Shown: in pieces, positions 26,624-36,475 of the stretch
Numbering within the stretch: the first letter of the stretch is position 1
Layout of the letters: every line of letters starts with the position of its first letter
NCBI RefSeq assembly: GCF_040833975.1
Contig: NZ_CP162130.1
Location: forward strand, 2,812,001-2,876,000
Origin: Leptospira sp. WS92.C1
GTDB lineage: Bacteria; Spirochaetota; Leptospiria; Leptospirales; Leptospiraceae
Direction: 5' to 3'
DNA length: 64,000 nt
Translations under genes and position numbers: made by a program
Notes under the pieces: generated by a model
Told to the model about the DNA's origin: nothing
What the model saw: the letters and a program-made list of their open reading frames with translations, nothing else
Databases searched by the model: none

Positions 26624-27751
26624 ATGAATTCATACAACTTGAAACAAACCAGAGGCAAACATCGCTTTTCTTTGGCTCTGGTAACAGGCATTTTAACCCT
26701 TACTGCAATTCAATGCGGGGGAGGAAAAAATCGCTCCGATAACAATCTAACTCTTCTCATGGCGCTATTGGGCGGTCCGAGTCTAAAAACAAGACTCGTA
26801 GATTCCAATTTTTCCGCGGGAATACAGGCCTCTTCGGCTTCTTCTTTGATCAACCCGCACTCCGGTCAATTGGTTTCCAATACTTTATTACAGGGAATTT
26901 ATTTCGGAGAATTGGAAATCGTAGCCTATGATTATCGTCCTGCCCAGCTGTTCCCAAACGGGCGTGGTGCCGGTAGAAGGGAAGGAGATACAGACTGGAA
27001 TTATTGGGTGATCGCGCTCGGCGGTACTACTCAAGCAAGATACAATGTCCTTGAGGTCGGAAAACAAATCGATCCAGATTGGCATTCTGGGGATATCTTT
27101 GGGCCAAGAATTAACATCGATTTCGAAATCGACGCGTTCGAAATCGACATGGACAGAGTCGGGGTGATCTATGATAACACATTTTACGGGGAGCTTGACC
27201 CTCCTCATGAGATCGAAGTTGGATTAGGGGAAACGAATTTTCTTTATAAATATCCTCAATGGAGTCAAATTCCGAAACATTATTGTAATCCGAAATTCTC
27301 CGAGCTTACATACCATTATACTAATACTCATGTCATCTTTGTTCGTAACGATATTGTAGCCACTCCAGTAAACGTACGTATGGCCTATGATGAGGAGGCG
27401 GATGGCTATGCAAAAGATAAAATTGTAGACTCAACTCGAACGTTGACTGACGAAGAAAGAAATTTCCTTCTTTCTCTGGTAAACCAAGGATCCGCCTACA
27501 GAGCTTATGATAATGTGATTCTAATTCCTTACGAAGGACCTTGGACAATGACACAAAGTGGAGAAAGCAACGAAGAGAAAAAAATCTACTCCGTGAACGA
27601 TAAGGAGATCCTCGTCAAGTTCGACCTTTCCAACGCGATCGACACCGATCCTGCTAAAACGGATTTGAGCCTATTCGAACCAAAAATTCGATTCGCCTCC
27701 GACGCACAAGGCATTCCTCTCGGATTAAAACTCGAGATCGTTTCTAAATAA
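26624..27751 (+). CDS. Leptospiral lipoprotein, paralogue 2
   Basis: 375 residues from ATG 26624, with AGGAG upstream. The signal peptide SLALVTGILTLTAIQC ends in an IQC lipobox. The N-terminal region (GGGKNRSDNNLTLLMALLGG) and C-terminal region (KIYSVNDKEILVKFDLSNAI) are almost the same as in paralogue 1. The middle differs in length and sequence, for example around DWHSGDIFGPRINIDFEIDA. No domain is recognised. The pattern suggests diversification of a central exposed part or gene conversion at the ends. Confidence 0.82.
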   Translation: MNSYNLKQTRGKHRFSLALVTGILTLTAIQCGGGKNRSDNNLTLLMALLGGPSLKTRLVDSNFSAGIQASSASSLINPHSGQLVSNTLLQGIYFGELEIVAYDYRPAQLFPNGRGAGRREGDTDWNYWVIALGGTTQARYNVLEVGKQIDPDWHSGDIFGPRINIDFEIDAFEIDMDRVGVIYDNTFYGELDPPHEIEVGLGETNFLYKYPQWSQIPKHYCNPKFSELTYHYTNTHVIFVRNDIVATPVNVRMAYDEEADGYAKDKIVDSTRTLTDEERNFLLSLVNQGSAYRAYDNVILIPYEGPWTMTQSGESNEEKKIYSVNDKEILVKFDLSNAIDTDPAKTDLSLFEPKIRFASDAQGIPLGLKLEIVSK

Positions 27752-27776
27752 ACGTCAAACAAATTTCCTCGCTATA

Positions 27777-27804
27777 CCGAGTCGTCCATACGGCTCGGTT
27801 TTTT
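27777..27804. terminator. Hairpin terminator after lipoprotein paralogue 2
   Basis: The same CCGAGTCG-tccata-CGGCTCGG-TTTTTT structure as at 25171. It lies 10 nt before the alkB stop codon. Confidence 0.85.
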
Positions 27805-27813
27805 CCCACTCTC

Positions 27814-28923
27814 TCACTTCTTAAAAGTCGTTTCCATTCCAGGGAGTCCGTATCGTTTACGTCTCCATTCCTCCAAACGTCCGTCCATAACCCTAAACCA
27901 AAGAGGAGGAACGAGCGCGATCAAAACCATCAACTCGTATCCGTAAGGAAGCTGAGGACTTTCCTCAAAATGCCGCAACGCCGAATAACGTCTCCCCGCG
28001 TTTGCGTGATGATCCGAGTGTCTTTGTAGATGAAACAAAAACGCGTTGCTGACCGCAAAATTCTGATTCCAAGAATGAATCGGTAAAACCTTTTCAAATT
28101 TACCGGGGGCGATTTCTTTTCTCTGCAAACCGTAGTGTTCTATATAGTTCACCATTTCCAATAAGGAGAATGCGATAAAACTCTGAGCAAAAAAGAATGC
28201 AGGTGTTTCCCAGGAAAACCTTCCGCAATAAAAGCTTAGGGCAGCAGTCACAACACCGATAAACAATAGAGGAACGATCAAAAAAGAGATCATTTCATTT
28301 TCAAAAGACCAAACGGATTTGCCCTGTTTAAAAAGACGTTTTTTTTCCAACCTCCAAGCTGAAAGATAAGAACCCAAAACCGTTCTCGGATAAAATTTAT
28401 AAAAAGATTCTCCCCTACGAGAAGAAGCCGGATCATCGTAAGTGGATACGTTTACGTGATGTCCTCGATTGTGTTCGATAAAAAAATGCATATAACAAAC
28501 CGTCATCAAAATGAGTTTGGAATACCACTGTTCTATCTTTTTGTTTTTATGACCCAATTCGTGCGCAACGGTAATCCCGATTCCCCCGGTATTGATCCCG
28601 ATCGCGAGAACAAAACCAATCCATTCCAAAGCGGAATGATTTTTTGTCTGAATTTCATACAAAGCCCAAATCACAAGTCCGGTCTGCACCCAAGCCCACA
28701 CATAGGTTAAGAATCTAAAATAGAATTCGTTTTGCAAAGAAGGAACTTCTTCTTCAGTTGGATTCGAGGAATCCGAACCGATCGTAACATCCAAAATCGG
28801 CAATAAACCAAATACGACCGCGAAGGTGAGAAAATGATACGCTCCGCCTAAAGAATGGCCCAGTAAGGTAAATGCGGGCACCAAAAAACAAACGATAAAC
28901 GAATAACGTTTCAAATTTGTCAT
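27814..28923 (-). CDS. alkB: Alkane 1-monooxygenase-type membrane di-iron hydroxylase
   Basis: 369 residues with several membrane segments. All three histidine boxes of AlkB are present: HELGHK (H121, H125), EHNRGHH (H151, H155, H156) and RHSDHH (H302, H305, H306), plus the NYIEHYGL motif that marks AlkB rather than desaturases. It hydroxylates the terminal carbon of alkanes or related alkyl chains, using rubredoxin as electron donor; no rubredoxin gene is nearby. SD AAGGAG precedes ATG 28923. A TetR gene ends 42 nt upstream on the same strand and may control it. Confidence 0.9.
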   Translation of the reverse strand: MTNLKRYSFIVCFLVPAFTLLGHSLGGAYHFLTFAVVFGLLPILDVTIGSDSSNPTEEEVPSLQNEFYFRFLTYVWAWVQTGLVIWALYEIQTKNHSALEWIGFVLAIGINTGGIGITVAHELGHKNKKIEQWYSKLILMTVCYMHFFIEHNRGHHVNVSTYDDPASSRRGESFYKFYPRTVLGSYLSAWRLEKKRLFKQGKSVWSFENEMISFLIVPLLFIGVVTAALSFYCGRFSWETPAFFFAQSFIAFSLLEMVNYIEHYGLQRKEIAPGKFEKVLPIHSWNQNFAVSNAFLFHLQRHSDHHANAGRRYSALRHFEESPQLPYGYELMVLIALVPPLWFRVMDGRLEEWRRKRYGLPGMETTFKK

Positions 28924-28964
28924 AAGAATCTCCTTTACTATTCTCGCTTTGTCGAAACCCGATT

Positions 28965-29567
28965 TTAAATAAGATCGTTTCCGATTTTTTTAAGTTTTAA
29001 AAACAAATTGTTTGTAAGAAGAGGAGTAAAACCTCGAATCATCGCGAATATTTTTTCGAAATCCACGGCTTCTTGGTTCAACATCCTTTGAAAGATGGTT
29101 CCAATCAGAAGGCTAAAAAAAAGAGTTTCCATTTCCTGATCCTCGAACCCAAGATGATTTTCAATCGCATCCCGAAGGATCAGAGAACATTCTTTCAAGA
29201 TCGCACGATCCGGTTCTCCTTTTTGTCTGTAAAGATCGCAGGCGAGCAAAATCAAATCGCGAAAGTGATCTTCCCTTTCCCTCACAAACTCAAAAAGAAG
29301 TTCGAGTTTTTCTTCCGTGCTTTTGTCGTGATTGATTTCCCGAATTTCGGCCAATTGTTTGGCGTCTTCGTTGACCATCCATCTCGCCATCTCCTCAAAC
29401 AAAACTTCCTTATTCGGGAAATAATGATACAGGGTTCCGGTGGAAACTCTGAGCTCTTTTGAAATTTCTCTCATCGTAACCACTGCGTATCCTTTTTGGA
29501 TGAATAAACCAGGGCAGCGCTTTAGAATCGAAATCCTGTAAATATCCGGATCGACAATTTTGGGCAC
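28965..29567 (-). CDS. TetR-family transcriptional regulator
   Basis: 200 residues from GTG 29567, with AAGGAG 7 nt upstream; a longer frame from 29591 would cover that ribosome site. The N-terminal helix-turn-helix reads GYAVVTMREISKELRVSTGT then LYHYFPNKEVLFEE, the standard TetR DNA-binding domain. The C-terminal ligand domain is all-helical. Being directly upstream of alkB on the same strand, it is a likely regulator of that operon. A perfect AATAAC-T-GTTATT palindrome lies 37 nt upstream of its start. Confidence 0.88.
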   Translation of the reverse strand: MPKIVDPDIYRISILKRCPGLFIQKGYAVVTMREISKELRVSTGTLYHYFPNKEVLFEEMARWMVNEDAKQLAEIREINHDKSTEEKLELLFEFVREREDHFRDLILLACDLYRQKGEPDRAILKECSLILRDAIENHLGFEDQEMETLFFSLLIGTIFQRMLNQEAVDFEKIFAMIRGFTPLLTNNLFLKLKKIGNDLI

Positions 29568-29603
29568 TTCGATTCTCCTTATTTTGAACAACCGTTTTTA
29601 TAG

Positions 29604-29616
29604 AATAACTGTTATT
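29604..29616. promoter_or_regulatory. Possible TetR operator palindrome
   Basis: AATAAC-T-GTTATT, a perfect 6-bp inverted repeat about a central base, located 37-49 nt upstream of the TetR start. The position suits autoregulation. It is AT-rich and short, so chance occurrence is possible. Confidence 0.4.
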
Positions 29617-30117
29617 ATATAAAATAGAATTACAAAATATTCAAGAAAAAATGGGGAAAGATCTTTGTTTTTTAGAAAAAATTCAAAAAAAAGGGGAATG
29701 AGAAGCAAAAAGCCTGCCCTTTTTTCAGATTTTTCAGAATCAAAAGTATCTTTCTCTTCTGAAACAGAAAGATTGGTTGCGAATTGATCCCTACTCATTC
29801 TCCTTTTAGGTTCCATTGCTCCGACAAATGCGATCCTTTGAAAAAGAGCTTGTAACCGGACTTTAAGTCCGTTTGCAATAAAATCACGGAAGAATATTGA
29901 TTTTTCGAAAATCAAAAGAATCGAATCGCCTTTCACAAACTCGAACCCCAGTTTTCGAAAGCGTCTTTTCTACCTTTTGATCCAATTGATTTCTGTATCA
30001 AAAAACAGAATTCTCGAAAAACGCAGATCTAAAATAAAAGAAAACCCTCCCTTGCAACACCGGTGATCCGTGATCCGCATCTTTCTTTTTTCTTAAAAAT
30101 TTAAAAGATGTAGGACC
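29617..30117. other. Gene-free stretch upstream of the TetR gene
   Basis: No supported gene. It holds one CGGACTT-T-AAGTCCG palindrome at 29857-29871. A minus-strand open frame of 112 codons runs across that repeat and has no recognisable protein character. Confidence 0.55.
29857..29871. repeat. Dispersed palindrome CGGACTT-T-AAGTCCG
   Basis: Perfect 7-bp inverted repeat. The left flank (TCCGACAAA, then AAAAAGAGCTTG) is also partly shared with the copy at 62631 (TCCGACAAA, then AAAAAACGGCTTG), and both are followed by TAAAATCACGG. Confidence 0.75.
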
Positions 30118-30459
30118 TCAAACTTTGTTTTGATCCAGGATATTTGTAATCCAAATTTGAAACGGTGAAGGAATCGTAAAGACCTGAATTGTGTAGTGAT
30201 CGAATCCATAGTGCGTGTAGTGATCGTATTCACCTGACAGTCGGGTTGGTCCCGATTTCTTCTGAAAGTAAAATGATCTTACAACAAATTCGTTCGCAAG
30301 TAAATCGCTGAAAAATATGGTCTTAAACGACCCATCCAACTCAGGCATATTTTCAAAAATCTGATGACTTAAATCTGTCAATTCTGAAGAAATTGTAGTT
30401 ACGGTAGGGATACATTTTGCACTTGCCCCTGCCCCAAGTAGATATAGAACTTTTTTCAT
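30118..30459 (-). pseudogene. Truncated SIR2-like protein gene
   Basis: 113 codons from ATG 30459. The start MKKVLYLLGAGASAKCIPTV is the nucleotide-binding N terminus of SIR2-like proteins, many of which are NAD-consuming defence effectors. Such proteins are usually 250 residues or more; here similarity fades after about 60-80 residues and the frame ends at 30118. The 3' part contains a direct repeat (GTGTAGTGATCG twice, 24 bp apart). I read it as a remnant, though a small intact protein cannot be excluded. Confidence 0.55.
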
Positions 30460-30733
30460 AATTATTTCTAATAAAAATTAGCTTGGGGCCTGTTTCGCAT
30501 AACGACCGTTTATTGTTTCAATAGAATAGTCATTATCGAAAGCAAATGACATGTCATTCTTATATTTACAAATCCACATCCTAAGAGAAAACACCTTTGG
30601 AAATGATTGGATCCGAAGGGTAATTTAAAAGTGGAATCGATTTGATATCGGACTTAGAATTTGTTTGGATATTTCCAAAATCATAAGCTGTCGACAGATC
30701 AGGATATTTTGAGATTGCATCCCAAAACAGCTA
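30460..30733. other. Spacer with a possible C-terminal gene fragment
   Basis: On the minus strand, 30581-30727 is open and ends at TAG 30581. It reads FWDAISKYPDLSTAYDFGNI followed by QTNSKSDIKSIPLL, protein-like but bounded upstream by a stop and without a start codon. It could be the tail of a lost gene. I do not recognise a family. Confidence 0.35.
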
Positions 30734-31627
30734 CTACTTGAGACGATCGTAATAGACCCCGGCGACCATTTCCGCACGTTCAAGCGTTTCCAAATCGGTT
30801 CGCATTGCGAGCTCGTGATTTTTAGATACAACGCCTAAAACGACATTTGCCTTACTGATGAGAAGCCTCATAGAATACTCGCTGGGATCCAAAATTCGAA
30901 ATAGGACCAAGAAAAAAGAGGAGGAGAATCGAGTTAATATCGGAATTGAGTTTCCGTCTAAAATATTCTCACGTATGCTAAAAGCGTCATAGTGCAAAAT
31001 CGCGATAGCCCCAAAGATCAACGATATGACGATCCCAAAGGCGGCGTTCGGAGCTAAAAAATACCCAAACAATGGTAAAATATACACAAAAAATATGGAT
31101 ACGAAAAACGAGATCACCATTCCGGAAAATAATAAAAAAGCTTTTACCCGATCGTCGCCGCGACTTTTGAAAATCGATAGAAATGCTTTCATACAAGAAA
31201 TCAAAATATAAAAGCAACAATAACCAATGATTAGATGATAATTCCAGGTAGGTGAATAAGAGAAATTTTCCGGATTTCGAATATGAACAACATTACCACT
31301 CAAAATAACGAACAAGAAATATAACAAAAGCATAAAATTAATAGCATATTCAAATTTCTTTAATAACCTGTTTTGTCGAATCTTCAATAAAAAGCAAACT
31401 GCCTCGTGCAATAGGTAAGGTGAAAAAACAATCGGCAGTAAAGTCCAATTGATGATTAGGTATCGATATTCCAGTGCAAGATTGGGTCTTTGGCCAAGAA
31501 AAAACATCCAACAGGAAAGAGAAATCGATAGGTAGAAAAAGGAATTTCGAACGGGTTCTTTTGGAGCAAAGATTCGGACATACAATCCCAATGAGAAAAC
31601 AATCAATCCGATCCCAGTGCTAATCAA
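30734..31627 (-). CDS. Seven-transmembrane protein resembling histidine-kinase 7TM sensor domains
   Basis: 297 residues with about seven hydrophobic helices in the first 220 (for example LIVFSLGLYV, NWTLLPIVFSPYLLHEAV, LLYFLFVILSGNVV, IGYCCFYILISC, FFVSIFFVYILPLFGYF). The layout matches the 7TM N-terminal sensor region that usually precedes kinases or phosphatases, but no catalytic domain follows; only about 70 soluble residues remain, ending VYYDRLK. It starts 34 nt after the acyltransferase gene on the same strand, so it is probably co-transcribed with it. Function is unknown. Confidence 0.6.
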   Translation of the reverse strand: MISTGIGLIVFSLGLYVRIFAPKEPVRNSFFYLSISLSCWMFFLGQRPNLALEYRYLIINWTLLPIVFSPYLLHEAVCFLLKIRQNRLLKKFEYAINFMLLLYFLFVILSGNVVHIRNPENFSYSPTWNYHLIIGYCCFYILISCMKAFLSIFKSRGDDRVKAFLLFSGMVISFFVSIFFVYILPLFGYFLAPNAAFGIVISLIFGAIAILHYDAFSIRENILDGNSIPILTRFSSSFFLVLFRILDPSEYSMRLLISKANVVLGVVSKNHELAMRTDLETLERAEMVAGVYYDRLK

Positions 31628-31661
31628 TTCACCAATTCCTCCTCAAAAATACATCAATATA

Positions 31662-32261
31662 TTAATTCTGAGGCAATTTTCTGTAAACACCTTTTCCAAT
31701 TTCCACTACTTCAAACCAAGACATTTCGCCATTGAGATAAAACCCAGGAAAATACATCGGACCTGTATATTTCACGGACTCCAGCGCCCCTTCTCGGAAG
31801 TAAATTCTTTCGATACCGGATAGCTTAGGGTTATACATTCCATACACCATATCGTAACCTTTCATCACGCAATACCTTGCCGTTTCAATGAAAGTTAACT
31901 TTGCAGCCTTCCCCCCTTTCGCATTTCTTATAAAAGCCACTGAATTCCAATCCGCAACGTTTTCTTCGATAACGCCGTATCGTTTTGGCGGAAATTCGTT
32001 TCCTTTAATAAAAGCTACCTCGAGCGGAATAAAATTCCAGGGAAATTTTTCGGTAATTCTCATTGCAGCGAGAATCCCCTCTTTGCCTTCAGCATAAAAC
32101 CAAGTAGACCAGAGGTCATAATTTACGTTTTTCCAAGGCGAATCCGTATAACCTGCATCTAAATATATTTTAGAAACAAAGTCTTTGATTTTTTGGAGGA
32201 TATCAGGGGATTCCAAACCTACGATTTTTTTAACTGCGAGCCTTTCTAATACTTGTGACAT
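31662..32261 (-). CDS. GNAT-fold N-acyltransferase, LuxI/FeeM-like
   Basis: 199 residues from ATG 32261 (MSQVLERL). Features of the autoinducer-synthase/FeeM-type acyltransferase fold: an N-terminal [12 protein letters not shown] segment, [17 protein letters not shown] (beta strand after the active-site cleft), ADWNSVAFI, and then a long helix [20 protein letters not shown]. Relatives join fatty acyl groups from acyl carrier protein to amino acids or homoserine lactone. I cannot tell which product is made. The start codon lies inside a perfect inverted repeat. An XRE regulator lies 90 bp upstream and a 7TM protein downstream. Confidence 0.6.
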   Translation of the reverse strand: MSQVLERLAVKKIVGLESPDILQKIKDFVSKIYLDAGYTDSPWKNVNYDLWSTWFYAEGKEGILAAMRITEKFPWNFIPLEVAFIKGNEFPPKRYGVIEENVADWNSVAFIRNAKGGKAAKLTFIETARYCVMKGYDMVYGMYNPKLSGIERIYFREGALESVKYTGPMYFPGFYLNGEMSWFEVVEIGKGVYRKLPQN

Positions 32262-32279
32262 AATATAAATTATGTCACA
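32254..32279. promoter_or_regulatory. Perfect 26-bp operator-like palindrome over the acyltransferase start
   Basis: TGTGACATAAT, four bases, then ATTATGTCACA: an exact 11-bp inverted repeat. It overlaps the ATG at 32259-32261. Bound protein would block initiation of transcription or translation. Spacing excludes a CRP site (that needs six bases between TGTGA and TCACA; here there are sixteen). The XRE regulator encoded next door is the natural candidate ligand. Confidence 0.65.
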
Positions 32280-32351
32280 TTCATCCAAAAAACTCAAACG
32301 AATTATTGATTCCTTCGAAATCAAAATTATAAATAAGCAGGTGCTTTATCT

Positions 32352-32744
32352 TTATTCGGGTCCTAATTTTTCCGCTAATGCTTTGATTGCGGCTAAGTTT
32401 TTATCCGAAAGTTTAAGAAGAATTTCGATTAAACTCCGAAAACCCGATCGTCTACCAATGTCTCTTAACAATCTCTGATCTTCGTCCCTTTGAGAATCCA
32501 AATCTGCTGGAAGAAGCATCTCTCCTTTTCCTTGAACAATCCATTCCTCGCCAGAAATCCCAAAGATAGATTCAAATTGTGTCAAAAGTCGTTTCGTAAG
32601 GGGATTTTTACCGTTTAACAACCGGGTAATCGTGCTGTCGGTTACGCCAAATTTCAAGGCTACACGGTGTTGATTTAGATTTTTTTCCTTTTTCAAGTAA
32701 TCAAAAACTATTTCGAGACGTTTTAGTATTTCAGGATCTGTCAT
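32352..32744 (-). CDS. XRE-family helix-turn-helix regulator
   Basis: 130 residues. The N-terminal HTH reads NLNQHRVALKFGVTDSTITR followed by LLNGKNPLTKRLL, a Cro/C1-type fold; IFGISGEEWIVQGKGEML is the usual segment that follows it in phage-type repressors. The C-terminal half is helical (LIEILLKLSDKNLAAIKALA). It is divergent from two small genes starting at 32840 and upstream of the acyltransferase. Inverted repeats in the divergent promoter region (32749-32790) suit autoregulation. Confidence 0.85.
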   Translation of the reverse strand: MTDPEILKRLEIVFDYLKKEKNLNQHRVALKFGVTDSTITRLLNGKNPLTKRLLTQFESIFGISGEEWIVQGKGEMLLPADLDSQRDEDQRLLRDIGRRSGFRSLIEILLKLSDKNLAAIKALAEKLGPE

Positions 32745-32748
32745 TTTA

Positions 32749-32790
32749 TTGCTTAAGACAATTTTTAAATTGACTAATTGTGTGAAGCAA
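32749..32790. promoter_or_regulatory. Imperfect inverted repeat in the XRE divergent promoter
   Basis: TTGCTTAAGACAATT (32749-32763) and AATTGTGTGAAGCAA (32776-32790) pair at 13 of 15 positions. A further AGCAAT/ATTGCT pair overlaps the right arm at 32786-32806. The region lies between the XRE start and the first divergent small gene, as expected for phage-like control. Confidence 0.5.
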
Positions 32791-32839
32791 TTTATTGTTT
32801 CATTGCTACAAATTCGGCAAAAAGTTATGTGGAGTTGAA

Positions 32840-33091
32840 ATGATCCCTTTGAAAGAGCAAGAATTTAACGAAATTTCGAAACTGTCAATTTCCGATTCAC
32901 GATTGCTTCTTATCAAAGGAGAATGGATCTCGCATACCGGCATTTTACCGATCGGATGTTTCATCTATTTTCGAAAAAAAGCCAACGTAAAGCGACATTA
33001 CGAGTCTTTAGCATGCTATAAAAATAGAAACGACGCACATCCAGAACACAATAATAACACAATTTTAGAATATTCAGGTTTTTGCAAATGA
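32840..33091 (+). CDS. Small hypothetical protein (83 aa)
   Basis: Starts at ATG 32840, with GGAG 6 nt upstream. Sequence begins MIPLKEQEFNEISKLSISDS and has a hydrophobic stretch TGILPIGCFIYF followed by a basic, histidine-rich tail. No domain is recognised. It overlaps the next gene by ATGA, and with it forms the divergent partner of the XRE gene, a prophage-like arrangement. Confidence 0.6.
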   Translation: MIPLKEQEFNEISKLSISDSRLLLIKGEWISHTGILPIGCFIYFRKKANVKRHYESLACYKNRNDAHPEHNNNTILEYSGFCK

Positions 33092-33300
33092 CTAGATACA
33101 AACTCGAATCGTTGAAGATGAGTATGCGTTTATTTGATAAAACCGATCTCGATGGGAAATTACGAAGTGATTCGGAAATGATAGACATTCTCATCACAAG
33201 ATGTGCGCTTCACGAGTATTATCTCGAAGAACAGAAATCACTAGAAAAGTATCATAATTGGTTAGAACATCAAGGTCTCGAAGAATGGGCCTATGATTAA
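33088..33300 (+). CDS. Small acidic hypothetical protein (70 aa)
   Basis: Starts at ATG 33088 within the stop codon of the preceding gene (ATGA overlap). It is rich in acidic and aromatic residues (CALHEYYLEEQKSLEKYHNW) and ends GLEEWAYD. No family is recognised. Translational coupling supports both small genes being real. Confidence 0.6.
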   Translation: MTRYKLESLKMSMRLFDKTDLDGKLRSDSEMIDILITRCALHEYYLEEQKSLEKYHNWLEHQGLEEWAYD

Positions 33301-33714
33301 AAAAATCTGAATCAGTGATGTCTGAAAACGTTTCAAGCTCCACTCGAGTGAGTCGGGATCGGAATCAACCAAACACGGAAACTTTACAATAAAAATCTCA
33401 TCGATGTTTGTTTAAAGATCGCGAAGTTCAAAAAACCAATTTTGATATCGCTCGGATAGCAAACTCATTCGTTTCATAAATATAATTTCAATCGATCGCA
33501 AAAAAGAATCAAAAACTGATCCATCATTTGAACTCTGCGACTTGCCCCTAAGGTTTGCTCGCCGTTGCAATCTTGAATCGGTATGGTCCATTTCTTAGAT
33601 TCAAAATCCAAATTCAATCTTTAACACAATCGTAACATTCCAGACGATTTTAATCTTGTATCCTTTCGTAATCATGGGAATGGATAAACATTCTCGAAGG
33701 AAACTCGTTACAAA
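33301..33714. other. Gene-free stretch at the right edge of the accessory island
   Basis: Nothing coding was found in 33301-33600. The last 100 nt hold the GTAAC-type direct repeats that precede the small membrane protein gene. Confidence 0.6.
33620..33672 (+). promoter_or_regulatory. 11-bp-spaced GTAAC-type direct repeats, promoter of 33715 gene
   Basis: TTTAAC (33620) and CGTAAC (33631) are exactly 11 bp apart; TTTAAT at 33649 sits 12 bp after the second and could be the -10. A second pair, TTGTAT (33656) and CGTAAT (33667), has the same spacing. The layout resembles sites for PhoB/OmpR-type activators. Confidence 0.45.
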
Positions 33715-34035
33715 ATGATTACAAGATTATACACATACGTCATTCTATTTCTCTGCTTGATGACCGCATTCACACATATATCTGCGGATATGGTTAAAAA
33801 CATAAAGACCAATGAAACGATCGAAAACGTAAAAACATCCGAAAACGATCAGGGTATCATCGTTGAATATGAGGACGGAACCAAACGGGGCTTTAAAAAG
33901 GATGCGGTTACGATCGAAAAAAAAGAAGTCAATTGGGCAAAAGAAAACGAAACCAAAGAAGAAACCAAAAGCGATCGTTATTTCGCATTCGGATCTCTTG
34001 GTTTTCTGCTGATATTGTTCTTGGCGCTCCCGTAA
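33715..34035 (+). CDS. Small exported membrane protein
   Basis: 106 residues. N-terminal signal or anchor ([19 protein letters not shown]), a central charged part with the segment [20 protein letters not shown], and a C-terminal membrane helix ([17 protein letters not shown]). No named family is known to me. It lies upstream of the TonB receptor locus, on the same strand, and its promoter carries the same type of direct repeats, so a shared regulon is likely. Confidence 0.65.
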   Translation: MITRLYTYVILFLCLMTAFTHISADMVKNIKTNETIENVKTSENDQGIIVEYEDGTKRGFKKDAVTIEKKEVNWAKENETKEETKSDRYFAFGSLGFLLILFLALP

Positions 34036-34120
34036 AAGGTTCAATTCGGAAACCTATCATAGAAAATTCAAAATGAACCGTATTCAAACGATCACTAAAG
34101 TTACCGGAATTATATCAGTT

Positions 34121-34153
34121 TGTAACTCTCATGTAACCCCTTCCCTTTATTAT
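34121..34153 (+). promoter_or_regulatory. Promoter with TGTAAC-N5-TGTAAC direct repeat
   Basis: Two identical TGTAAC hexamers start at 34121 and 34132, exactly 11 bp apart. A TATTAT -10 candidate at 34148-34153 begins 10 bp after the second. No -35 hexamer is needed in this arrangement, which is that of activator-dependent Pho-type promoters. Confidence 0.55.
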
Positions 34154-34191
34154 TATCTCACCGATCAGGTTCATTTTTAAGGAGTCATAAA

Positions 34192-35574
<1,383 letters not shown>

Positions 35575-35582
35575 AAGCATTA

Positions 35583-35615
35583 GAGGATTCTCCGAAAGGA
35601 GGATCCTCCTTATTA
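35583..35615 (+). terminator. Hairpin after the beta-helix lipoprotein gene
   Basis: GAGGATTCTCC-GAAA-GGAGGATCCTC pairs at 10 of 11 positions and is followed by a weak T-rich stretch. It may attenuate transcription into the next lipoprotein and the receptor gene. Confidence 0.55.
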
Positions 35616-35626
35616 CCAAAACAATC

Positions 35627-36471
<845 letters not shown>

Positions 36472-36475
<4 letters not shown>

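Larger units (their letters stand above)
26561..28570. repeat. Segmental duplication, copy 2 (intact version)
   Basis: Counterpart of 23961-25510: leader, lipoprotein gene, terminator and the alkB gene, here uninterrupted. The match to copy 1 ends at 28570, inside alkB, so the original unit was larger than what remains in copy 1. Confidence 0.9.

Noticed and set aside
29598..29936. A 112-codon minus-strand gene
   Set aside because: Runs through a dispersed repeat and AT-rich sequence, has no ribosome site and no protein-like pattern.
32254..32279. CRP-type binding site
   Set aside because: The TGTGA and TCACA ends are 16 bp apart rather than 6, so the geometry is wrong for CRP.
32272..32478. 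A 68-codon plus-strand gene starting in the operator palindrome
   Set aside because: Its latter two thirds are antisense to the XRE gene; no ribosome site precedes it.
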